From: Neisseriaceae bacterium
GTDB lineage: Bacteria; Pseudomonadota; Gammaproteobacteria; Burkholderiales; UBA11063
Reading direction: 5' to 3'
Length of the DNA: 6,849 bases
Assembly: GCA_947499925.1 (NCBI GenBank)
Contig: CANMQR010000031.1
Span: 1 to 6,849, forward strand
The notes beneath the pieces are model-generated. The model was not told where the DNA came from and made no database searches. It saw nothing but the letters and a program-made list of their open reading frames with translations. A program made the position numbers and the translations under genes. Positions 1-6,275 of the stretch are shown here, one piece after another (positions within the stretch are counted from its first letter, which is position 1; every line of letters begins with the position of its first letter).

Positions 1-141
1 ATAATGTTAAGTGGTTATTTAGTGAAAATATTAGGCTATACTGGGTTATTTATATTGGGTGGTAATCTTTCATTTATCGCAACGGGCATATGTGCATATA
101 TAATACACAAAATCATTTTTCGAATACAATCTAAACACTAA
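1..141 (+). CDS. C-terminal end of a membrane protein, probable MFS-type exporter (5' truncated)
   Basis: Reading frame 1 is open from the first base and ends with TAA at 139-141, giving the last 46 residues of a protein that starts outside the window. The tail holds one long hydrophobic stretch (about residues 9-35: GYTGLFILGGNLSFIATGIC and following) and then a short basic end (HK..FRIQSKH). This is how the last transmembrane helix and cytoplasmic tail of a 12-helix major facilitator transporter usually look. It lies 40 bases before the diaminobutyrate aminotransferase gene with no visible terminator between them, so the genes are probably co-transcribed. MFS exporters often sit beside siderophore synthesis genes (FslB in Francisella, LbtB in Legionella), so export of the siderophore is a reasonable inference. 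The family call rests on a single helix plus context. Another polytopic membrane protein is possible. Confidence 0.5.
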   Translation: MMLSGYLVKILGYTGLFILGGNLSFIATGICAYIIHKIIFRIQSKH

Positions 142-167
142 CTTTTAACATTTATAATTTTTAATTT

Positions 168-174
168 AAAGGAG
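168..174 (+). promoter_or_regulatory. Ribosome binding site of the diaminobutyrate aminotransferase gene
   Basis: AAAGGAG lies 7 bases before the ATG at 182, a near-consensus Shine-Dalgarno sequence at ideal spacing in otherwise AT-rich leader DNA. It supports 182 as the start. The 40-base gap from the upstream stop contains no hairpin or clear -10/-35 pair, so this looks like an internal operon junction and not a new promoter. Confidence 0.8.
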
Positions 175-181
175 CTATCTT

Positions 182-1537
182 ATGATAAATATTACTGACG
201 ACCATAATACAAACTACGCATTACGCCAAGATGAAAGAGAGTCAAATGCTAGAACATATGCAAAAACTTTTCGTTTTGCCATTAAAAGTGCTCAAGGAAT
301 GATGATCACGGATGTAAATAATAAAACGTATTACGACTGTTTGTCTTGTGCTGGGGCACTTCCGCTTGGACATAGTAATCCTCAAGTAATTGATGCACTA
401 AATGTTGCAATCAAAGATAACGTGCCATTTCAAACTCTTGATATGATGACTCCACTTAAGGATGAATTTACTGAAGCCATATTTAGTAGTTTACCAACTA
501 AGTTTGCTTCTCGAGCACGGATTCAATTCTGCAGTCCATGTGGAACTGACGCAGTTGAAGCAGCAATAAAGTTAACCAGAATTGCAACCCAGAAATCTGA
601 TATTTTGGCGTTTCGTGGAGCATATCATGGGATGGGTCAAGGTGCTATGAGTATGATGGGTAACCGGCAAAATAAACAACAACTTCCAAATTTAATGGGA
701 AATACCCAGTTTTTACCGTATCCACATAAATATCGCTGTCCATTTGGGGTTGGTGGAGATCTAACCGATGAAATATCAATAAACTATATTCGTTCACTGA
801 TTGAAGATCAAGAGGGTGGCGTAACACCTGCTGGCATGATTGCTGAGTTGGTGCAAGGAGAAGGTGGTGTGATTCCTGCCTCTGATAGATGGACACAAGA
901 AATTAGAAAAATTACACACGATCATTCAATTCCTCTATTAATTGATGAAGTACAAACTGGATGGGGAAGAACTGGTAAGTTATATTCTTTTGAACATTCT
1001 AATATAACACCTGATGTGATTATTTTATCAAAAGCAATTGGTGGAGGATTACCTCTAGCCGTAATCATCTATGATAAAGACTTAGACGTTTGGAAAACTG
1101 GTGCACATACAGGTACATTTAGAGGTAATACGTTAGCTATGGCAACAGGCCTAGCAACACTTAAAGTTATTCAACAGGAGGAACTCTTGAATAACTCCGT
1201 TTTAATGGGCAAACGCTTAAAACAACACCTAAGTGAAATACAAAAAGAATGCTTCTTAATAGGTGATATCCGTGGGCGCGGTTTAATGCTTGGTGTAGAG
1301 ATTATAGATCATAAAAAAGGGACAGATATACTAGGAAATTTCCTACAATCTGGAGAAATTGCACGTAAAATCAAATTAGAATGTTTTGATAAAGGACTTA
1401 TTATAGAAACTGGCGGGCGTGATGGAGGAGTTCTTAGATTCTTACCACCACTCAATATTAATTCAGAGCAAGTGGATTCAATATCTGCTATATTTCGTGA
1501 TGCTTGTTTGCAAGTGAGTAGAACCTATTATGCATGA
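182..1537 (+). CDS. dat: Diaminobutyrate--2-oxoglutarate aminotransferase (class III, PLP-dependent)
   Basis: This cytoplasmic enzyme would make L-2,4-diaminobutyrate from aspartate 4-semialdehyde with glutamate as amino donor. The 451-residue length fits the Dat/RhbA family. Visible class III features are the phosphate-binding SPCGTDAVEAAIK (118-130), FRGAYHG (144-150), the family-typical PYPHKYRCPFGVGG (179-192), QGEGG with Glu227, DEVQTGWGRTGK with Asp255 that contacts the pyridine nitrogen, SKAIGGGLPLAV with Lys284 as Schiff-base lysine, HTGTFRGN (309-316) and a C-terminal RFLPPL whose Arg419 should bind the substrate carboxylate. No key residue is missing. The ATG at 182 has a strong ribosome binding site. 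The 3' end overlaps the decarboxylase gene by 8 bases, so product and substrate are made together. EctB of ectoine synthesis is a close relative, but no ectA or ectC is present and the decarboxylase partner favours Dat/RhbA. The family is clear; the physiological end product is inferred. Confidence 0.92.
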   Translation: MINITDDHNTNYALRQDERESNARTYAKTFRFAIKSAQGMMITDVNNKTYYDCLSCAGALPLGHSNPQVIDALNVAIKDNVPFQTLDMMTPLKDEFTEAIFSSLPTKFASRARIQFCSPCGTDAVEAAIKLTRIATQKSDILAFRGAYHGMGQGAMSMMGNRQNKQQLPNLMGNTQFLPYPHKYRCPFGVGGDLTDEISINYIRSLIEDQEGGVTPAGMIAELVQGEGGVIPASDRWTQEIRKITHDHSIPLLIDEVQTGWGRTGKLYSFEHSNITPDVIILSKAIGGGLPLAVIIYDKDLDVWKTGAHTGTFRGNTLAMATGLATLKVIQQEELLNNSVLMGKRLKQHLSEIQKECFLIGDIRGRGLMLGVEIIDHKKGTDILGNFLQSGEIARKIKLECFDKGLIIETGGRDGGVLRFLPPLNINSEQVDSISAIFRDACLQVSRTYYA

Positions 1538-3050
1538 TTTATCTACAGAAAATAATAGTCTTCTATTCCAAAACTTTTTAACGGATGATCTACGTTCACA
1601 AAAGTTTTTTAATAAAGCAATTACTAAAGCACAAGAGGTTTTACTGGAATCATTTGCTTCATCCAAACTATGTTACGGTGGACTCAATCCAAAAGACATG
1701 CAAAAGTTTTTTGCTAATGTAGATACACTTCCCATAGAAGGAAAAGATCTAGGGTTAGTAATGGAATGGGTCAAAGAAAATATCTTACGCAACTCAATCA
1801 ATATATCTAATCCTAAAACCATGGCACATTTACATTGTCCACCATTAATACCGGCAATATCTGCAGAAGTCTTAATTAGTGCAACCAATCAATCAATGGA
1901 TTCATGGGACCAGGCTCCAACTGCATCCTATTTGGAACAGAAAATAATAATAGACTTATTAAAATATTTTAAATTAAATACTGGTGACGGAATTTTCACT
2001 AGTGGCGGAACTCAATCTAATTTTGTTGGTTTATTATTAGCTCGAGATATTTATTCACAGGATGTTCTAAAATGGAATTGCCAAAAACATGGTTTACCAC
2101 CACAAGCTAAAAAATTTAGGATCTTATGCTCAGATGTAGCCCACTTTTCGGTCATAAAATCAGCATCTCTTCTTGGGCTTGGAAGTGAAGCTATTGTTTC
2201 TATACCAACCAATAACTATCAACAGATGAGTACAACACATCTAGCTATGACGATTAATCAATTACGTAAAGATAATTTGTTACCTATTGCTGTTGTTGCA
2301 ACTGCAGGAACAACAGATTTTGGTAGTATAGATCAATTAGATGAAATTGCAAAAATTGTATCCCAAGCACAAAATATTTGGTTGCACGTTGATGCGGCAT
2401 ATGGTGGTGCATTAGCATTTAGTGAAAAATATGCTCATTTATTAAAAGGTATTGAACATGCAGACTCAATTACTATAGACTTTCATAAGTTATTTTATCA
2501 ACCTATTAGTTGTAGTGCTATTTTAGTGAAAGATAAAATGGCATTAAATGTTATTAAATTTAATGCAGATTATCTAAACCCAGAAGAAGATGAAGAGTAT
2601 GGTATGTTAGATTTAGTTGGTAAGTCTATTCAAACCACGAGACGATTTGACGCCTTAAAATTTTTTATCTCGATGCAAACAATTGGTACAAGTAAGTTTG
2701 CCTCAATGATTGAAAGTGTATTAATTTTAACTCAGGATGTAGCTAATTTTATTAGGCAAGATGAAAAGCTTGAATTGGCGTCAATGCCAGCCTTGACATG
2801 TATTTTATTTCGTTACAGACATCAAGATATTAATGAATCCTTACTAGATAAAATTAATCTTGAAATACGTAACCAAATTTTACTTTCTGGAGAAGCTGTT
2901 ATGGGCAAAACAAAAATTAAGGGCAAAACATTTATTAAATTAACTTTGCTGCATCCAATGTCAAGTTTAGAAGGAATTATTCAGGTTTTGGAAAGTTTTA
3001 AACGTCGTGCTACAGAGTTAGGTGCCTTATACAAAGCATCTTTAAAGTAA
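1530..3050 (+). CDS. ddc: L-2,4-diaminobutyrate decarboxylase (group II PLP decarboxylase)
   Basis: This cytoplasmic enzyme would decarboxylate L-2,4-diaminobutyrate to 1,3-diaminopropane. The 506-residue length fits the Ddc/RhbB family. Motifs in order: MAHLHCPPLIPAI (98-110) and SMDSWDQAPTASYLEQ (122-137), both typical of this branch; TSGGTQSN (157-164) for the PLP phosphate; SDVAHFS with His205 stacking on the PLP ring; ATAGTTDFGSID (257-268); HVDAAYGG with Asp288; and DFHK with Lys320 as Schiff-base lysine. The C-terminal domain is complete. The ATG at 1530 lies inside the end of the aminotransferase gene. It has only a weak ribosome site (GTGAG about a dozen bases upstream), which suggests coupled translation. 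The next in-frame Met is residue 57, beyond conserved N-terminal sequence, so 1530 is the best start. Glutamate, tyrosine or aromatic amino acid decarboxylases share the fold. The partner gene is the main reason for naming the substrate. Confidence 0.9.
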   Translation: MHDLSTENNSLLFQNFLTDDLRSQKFFNKAITKAQEVLLESFASSKLCYGGLNPKDMQKFFANVDTLPIEGKDLGLVMEWVKENILRNSINISNPKTMAHLHCPPLIPAISAEVLISATNQSMDSWDQAPTASYLEQKIIIDLLKYFKLNTGDGIFTSGGTQSNFVGLLLARDIYSQDVLKWNCQKHGLPPQAKKFRILCSDVAHFSVIKSASLLGLGSEAIVSIPTNNYQQMSTTHLAMTINQLRKDNLLPIAVVATAGTTDFGSIDQLDEIAKIVSQAQNIWLHVDAAYGGALAFSEKYAHLLKGIEHADSITIDFHKLFYQPISCSAILVKDKMALNVIKFNADYLNPEEDEEYGMLDLVGKSIQTTRRFDALKFFISMQTIGTSKFASMIESVLILTQDVANFIRQDEKLELASMPALTCILFRYRHQDINESLLDKINLEIRNQILLSGEAVMGKTKIKGKTFIKLTLLHPMSSLEGIIQVLESFKRRATELGALYKASLK

Positions 3051-3147
3051 ATGATTACAAATATTACCCAATAAATGATCTAATTTGAGTGTTACTGATA
3101 TAAATCTGTGGCACTTTCATTTTGCTGGTGCTATTACAAAATTACTT
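3051..3147. other. Convergent intergenic gap between the two operons
   Basis: The + strand decarboxylase gene and the - strand tonB gene end facing each other across 97 bases. I looked for an intrinsic terminator on both strands. The best inverted repeat is a 4-base GCAC/GTGC pair (3111-3114 and 3128-3131) with a 13-base loop and only wobble extensions, and it has no proper T tract, so I do not call a terminator. An imperfect direct repeat, ATTACAAATATTAC (3054-3067) and ATTACAAAATTAC (3133-3145), brackets the gap but is probably chance in AT-rich DNA. Confidence 0.6.
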
Positions 3148-3795
3148 TTATACATCATTATCAACAGTATTATTTAGGCTAAAAGATATTGTTTGAGATA
3201 CAAAAGATCCAATGTTACCACCATCGTTTTTAGCTGGATAAAAATTCAATTTACGAAACCATTCTATTGCAGCATCATCGAGTATTTTATAACCGCTTGA
3301 AGCAATAACTTCGATGCCAGTAATTTTACCATCCATATCAATAAATGCTTTTAGAGCTACTTTCCCTATAGCGTTTTGTTCGATTGCTCCTGAAGGGTAA
3401 CTAATTGGCGGAGGTGATGATTGCAAACGCGGACTTTGAGTAATTTTGGGACTATTTTTTCCACTTGCAGCTGTAGTTGTTGTGGCCGTATTTATTGTTC
3501 GTTCGGCCTTTCCTAAAGTAGAGGCTTTTGTAATTTGTGATTTATCTGCTGCTAATGGTTTTTGAATAGACTTTGCTACTATAGGTTGAGCAATGCTTTT
3601 TTGAATTTGATTTAAAGTTTTAGATGGAGCAGTTACCAAATTAATATTTTCAATTACTCCCTGAGCATTTCCACCCATTTTAAGAGTACTTTGGCTTAGT
3701 TCCCATTTATTAGATTTTTTTTCAATAGCATAAAATACACCAAAATTAATTAATATCGATAAAAAAACTGATATATAAACTTTTAATTTATTCAT
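3148..3795 (-). CDS. tonB: TonB family energy-transducing protein
   Basis: TonB spans the periplasm and passes energy from the ExbB/ExbD proton motor to the outer-membrane receptor. The 215-residue protein has an N-terminal signal-anchor helix (about residues 5-24), a Lys/Ala/Thr-rich periplasmic spacer (25-127) and a C-terminal TonB domain (128-208). That domain contains PPPISYPSGA, IGKVALKAFIDMDGKI, IEVIASSGY with the SSGY signature at 166-169, LDDAAIEW and FYPAKNDGG. I chose the ATG at 3795 because AGGAG (3803-3807) sits 7 bases before it. An earlier in-frame ATG at 3831 would add 12 polar residues before the anchor and run into the receptor gene. The gene starts 10 bases after the receptor stop, so this TonB probably serves that receptor. 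Odd points are Asn17 where the essential His20 of E. coli TonB aligns, and a spacer without the long Pro-rich EP/KP repeats. The family is certain; exclusive pairing with the receptor is inferred. Confidence 0.9.
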   Translation of the reverse strand: MNKLKVYISVFLSILINFGVFYAIEKKSNKWELSQSTLKMGGNAQGVIENINLVTAPSKTLNQIQKSIAQPIVAKSIQKPLAADKSQITKASTLGKAERTINTATTTTAASGKNSPKITQSPRLQSSPPPISYPSGAIEQNAIGKVALKAFIDMDGKITGIEVIASSGYKILDDAAIEWFRKLNFYPAKNDGGNIGSFVSQTISFSLNNTVDNDV

Positions 3796-3802
3796 TATAA
3801 TG

Positions 3803-3807
3803 CTCCT
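3803..3807 (-). promoter_or_regulatory. Ribosome binding site that decides the tonB start
   Basis: On the - strand the sequence reads TAGGAGCATTATAATG. AGGAG lies 7 bases before the ATG at 3795 and shares its first bases with the receptor's TAG stop (3806-3808). This favours the 215-residue tonB product over a start at 3831, and means ribosomes ending the receptor gene finish on top of the tonB ribosome site. Confidence 0.8.
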
Positions 3808-5875
3808 AGTATTTATAACCAATTTGCGCATAAATATTTCGACCTAAAGCTGGAAACATACTATATCCATTGTAAGTTTGATAATTTGTATTCAGTATAT
3901 TATCTATACCAAATAGTGCATGTACACCTTTTAGATTTTGTCTGGGTTCCCAATCATATGCTAGACCAAATAAAGTATAACCTGGAGCAGATGGCAAAGT
4001 TCCATAGACAGTTGCTGGTGTTTGCGTCTGAGTTAAGGTGTAATTAACATAGGTTTGGATACTGCTATCTATAGATTTAATCGGAAAGTCAAGACCAACA
4101 AAACCTTTTGCCTGTGGAATTGGTAATGCAGAACCAGCTGGAATTATATTGTTAGAACCTGTAATATAGCTGTTTTGAGTATAACCATAGGTACTGGTAA
4201 AGTTGGTATCAAATTTAACCCATGGAGTTGAATAACTAAGAGATAGGGCGTAACCATATAACTGTGCCTGACCTATATTGCTCATTTGTGTTATATTTGT
4301 TGAGCCATTTTGTCCCGCATAAGTCCAAAGTACATAATTTGATACATCATTTAAAAATGTATTTGCTGAAATGGTAAAATGCTGTTGTTTGGTAAACAAG
4401 GTGTCATATTTGATTCCTATCGTTTTATTATGTGCGATCTCTGGCAATAAATTAGGGTTTGCTTGGTAAATATAACCAGCGCCAGTATTATACTCATAGT
4501 AACCACTTAGATATAAATTAGATAAAGTTGGTGCTTGAAATCCCTCTGTATAAGCTGCATAAGCTAACCAGTCTGGTAAAAATTTATAATTTATTCCAAG
4601 TTGGTTAGTAAATAATCCGCCACTATTACTATCACTACCACCTTGGCTTTGATAGCTATTATAACGAGTTCCTGCTGTTATATTTATTTTTTTTGTAATG
4701 TCCCAGCTATCTTGGAGAAATATTCCCTGAATCTGTTGGTTTGCAGTAGGGAAACTAAGAGAAGTGTTACTACTAAACCCATCTGAGCCAGATATATTAT
4801 TGTATTCTAGACCATAAAGTAATTTTTGTTGAGCTACAATAGTAGTATTTTGCACATCAATGCTGCTAGTATCAAATCTAATATCTTGAGCTGCCGTATA
4901 GCCTCCCGTATAACCACTAATTGGTGATACAGCATAACCACTGGTTTTATATGCGAGTTTAGCCTTTAAATTGATATATGGATTATCTGGAGTATAGTTA
5001 TATTCAAGCATGCTTTGGTTTTGGGTAAAATTAAAATTCGCTGGTGGATTTGTTCCATTGACATCGTTAACTATTTTAACTGGGTATTGTCCCTGATTTT
5101 GCATAGTTAATAAGCTAAGTTTCAAGTTTTGGCTTTTACTAATATCAATGTCAAGTTTAGCAAGTGCTTGAATGTTTTGGTTTGCAGAGTATGGTTGAAT
5201 TGTACCATTACCAAGTTGCATATTATTATCATTTGTACCAACCACATCAAGCAAATAAGTAACGCTTCCAGTACGTGCTGCTATTGCTGCATTGGCATTA
5301 CTACCATTAGTTGCACTATTCCCACCAAGAGTTGCAACTGTACTTAGCTTGTCACCATGAAGAAGATCTTCTGGATCTATGGTAGTAAAATTAACAGCAC
5401 CGCCAATATTACCTGAACCGTAAGTAATATCGCTACCAGCTTGGGTTGCAGTTACTTGTTTAAATAGGTAAGTACTTGGTAGTAGCCTTGTATCATTACC
5501 GCCAAAATTAGAAAAATAGTTGTTTAATCCATCAATTCCGACAATTATATTGTCACGAGCCTGACCTCCAATGCTAATATTCTGGCTAACAGTTTGGCTA
5601 CCACCAAGTATTGATATACCAGCCATGTTATTAAGTTCATAAGAGGTAGAGTGAGCAGTATCACCAGGTGATGAAGCAGTTACTGCAGGGATTATATTGC
5701 CGCTCTCTGGTAATAATGCTGATGAATACGGGTTTACTAAATTATTTTTAGTCCCAACTACTTGTACCTCATCTAGGGCCAATCCAGGTAAATCATCTTT
5801 GACCTCTTCTGCTACACCGCTGCTAAAAATACAACAAAATATAGTTGCTAATAAGTTTTTTTTATTTTTGTTCAT
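3806..5875 (-). CDS. TonB-dependent outer-membrane receptor (siderophore or heme type)
   Basis: This is a 689-residue outer-membrane beta-barrel that imports a ferric siderophore or similar iron source using TonB. In order: a signal peptide (basic MNKNKK, hydrophobic core, likely cut after GVA at residue 22); a TonB box candidate LDEVQVV (34-40); a plug domain with ISIGGQARDNIIVGIDGLNN (100-119) and YGSGNIGGAVNFTT (152-165); a Tyr/Asn/Gln-rich 22-strand barrel with EGFQAPTLSNLY (444-455) and NPNLLPE (473-479); a C-terminal GIDNILNTNYQTY block; and a terminal aromatic Tyr689. The mature part has no cysteine. I start at the ATG at 5875. A TTG at 5890 in frame would put MRTKY before an already complete signal peptide. 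The start overlaps exbD by 14 bases. FQAP and NPNL resemble the FRAP/NPNL boxes of heme receptors, but no His lies between them. The neighbouring diaminopropane genes favour a siderophore ligand. The family is certain; the ligand is not. Confidence 0.92.
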   Translation of the reverse strand: MNKNKKNLLATIFCCIFSSGVAEEVKDDLPGLALDEVQVVGTKNNLVNPYSSALLPESGNIIPAVTASSPGDTAHSTSYELNNMAGISILGGSQTVSQNISIGGQARDNIIVGIDGLNNYFSNFGGNDTRLLPSTYLFKQVTATQAGSDITYGSGNIGGAVNFTTIDPEDLLHGDKLSTVATLGGNSATNGSNANAAIAARTGSVTYLLDVVGTNDNNMQLGNGTIQPYSANQNIQALAKLDIDISKSQNLKLSLLTMQNQGQYPVKIVNDVNGTNPPANFNFTQNQSMLEYNYTPDNPYINLKAKLAYKTSGYAVSPISGYTGGYTAAQDIRFDTSSIDVQNTTIVAQQKLLYGLEYNNISGSDGFSSNTSLSFPTANQQIQGIFLQDSWDITKKINITAGTRYNSYQSQGGSDSNSGGLFTNQLGINYKFLPDWLAYAAYTEGFQAPTLSNLYLSGYYEYNTGAGYIYQANPNLLPEIAHNKTIGIKYDTLFTKQQHFTISANTFLNDVSNYVLWTYAGQNGSTNITQMSNIGQAQLYGYALSLSYSTPWVKFDTNFTSTYGYTQNSYITGSNNIIPAGSALPIPQAKGFVGLDFPIKSIDSSIQTYVNYTLTQTQTPATVYGTLPSAPGYTLFGLAYDWEPRQNLKGVHALFGIDNILNTNYQTYNGYSMFPALGRNIYAQIGYKY

Positions 5876-6275
5876 GTATTTCGTTCTCAATCTGAATATT
5901 TGCTGTATTAATACCTAGTGATTTAGCCATGGCAAATAATTTAATCAATAAGTCAATTTCGAGAGTTTTATCAACAGCAACTGTAATTTCAGTTTGAATA
6001 TGTGCTTTAAGATATTGTTCAACCTCATCAATACTAGTAAAGTGCTGCGACCCAATATAAATACTGTTTTTACCCGCAAGGCTAATTAACATTTTTTTCT
6101 TGTCAAGTGTGCTACCACTACCTTGTTTTACTTCAGGAATAGGTAACTTTATTGCTTGTTGAATTGGGCCAGCAAGCATCACAAACATAATTACTAATAT
6201 AAGCATAAAATCAAGTAGAGGTATAAGATTGGGTTCACTTACTGTAAAAGTGCTGACATTGCTGCTTTTAATCAT
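5862..6275 (-). CDS. exbD: ExbD/TolR family biopolymer transport protein
   Basis: ExbD is the inner-membrane partner of ExbB in the proton-driven motor that energises TonB. The 137-residue protein has a short cytoplasmic N terminus, one transmembrane helix (about 17-36) and a periplasmic domain. PNLIPLLDFMLILVIMFVML (15-34) is the family signature, and Asp22 matches the proton-path Asp25 of E. coli ExbD. The periplasmic part (residues 60-135) has the usual beta/alpha pattern, including EITVAVDKTLEIDLLIKL (96-113). The length is close to the 141 residues of the E. coli protein. The ATG at 6275 has AGGAG 6 bases upstream and overlaps the exbB stop by 8 bases. Its own end overlaps the receptor start by 14 bases, so the three genes are one transcription unit. 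TolR shares the fold, but the receptor and tonB downstream point to ExbD. I see nothing unusual in the sequence. Confidence 0.92.
   Translation of the reverse strand: MIKSSNVSTFTVSEPNLIPLLDFMLILVIMFVMLAGPIQQAIKLPIPEVKQGSGSTLDKKKMLISLAGKNSIYIGSQHFTSIDEVEQYLKAHIQTEITVAVDKTLEIDLLIKLFAMAKSLGINTANIQIENEIHEQK

Noticed and set aside
182..1537. EctB (ectoine pathway) as identity of the aminotransferase
   Set aside because: The reaction is the same, but ectA and ectC are absent and a diaminobutyrate decarboxylase follows directly. The 451-residue length also fits Dat/RhbA better than the usually shorter EctB.
3111..3131. GCAC/GTGC inverted repeat in the convergent gap as a terminator
   Set aside because: The stem is only 4 base pairs plus wobble pairs, the loop is 13 bases and no T tract follows directly. 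It is too weak to call.
3054..3145. Imperfect direct repeat ATTACAAATATTAC and ATTACAAAATTAC bracketing the gap
   Set aside because: It is short, imperfect and AT-rich. There is no mobile element or integrase between or near the copies, so chance is the best explanation.
3144..3166. GATAATGATGTAT on the - strand, partly like a Fur box
   Set aside because: The first nine bases match the Fur consensus but the second half does not. It encodes the end of TonB (VDNDV) and lies at the end of the operon, not at a promoter.
5842..5875. Receptor N terminus as a lipoprotein signal because of its Cys-Cys pair at residues 14-15
   Set aside because: The residues before the cysteines (TIF) do not fit a lipobox, and a normal signal peptidase I site (GVA before EE) follows a few residues later.
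5697..5918. 73-codon open frame on the + strand across the receptor N terminus
   Set aside because: It is antisense to the receptor signal peptide and plug, has no ribosome site and its protein has no recognisable features. It is a shadow of the real gene. The same applies to open frames at 5129-5347 (+), 645-896 (-), 1478-1666 (-), 1673-1888 (-) and 6564-6755 (+).
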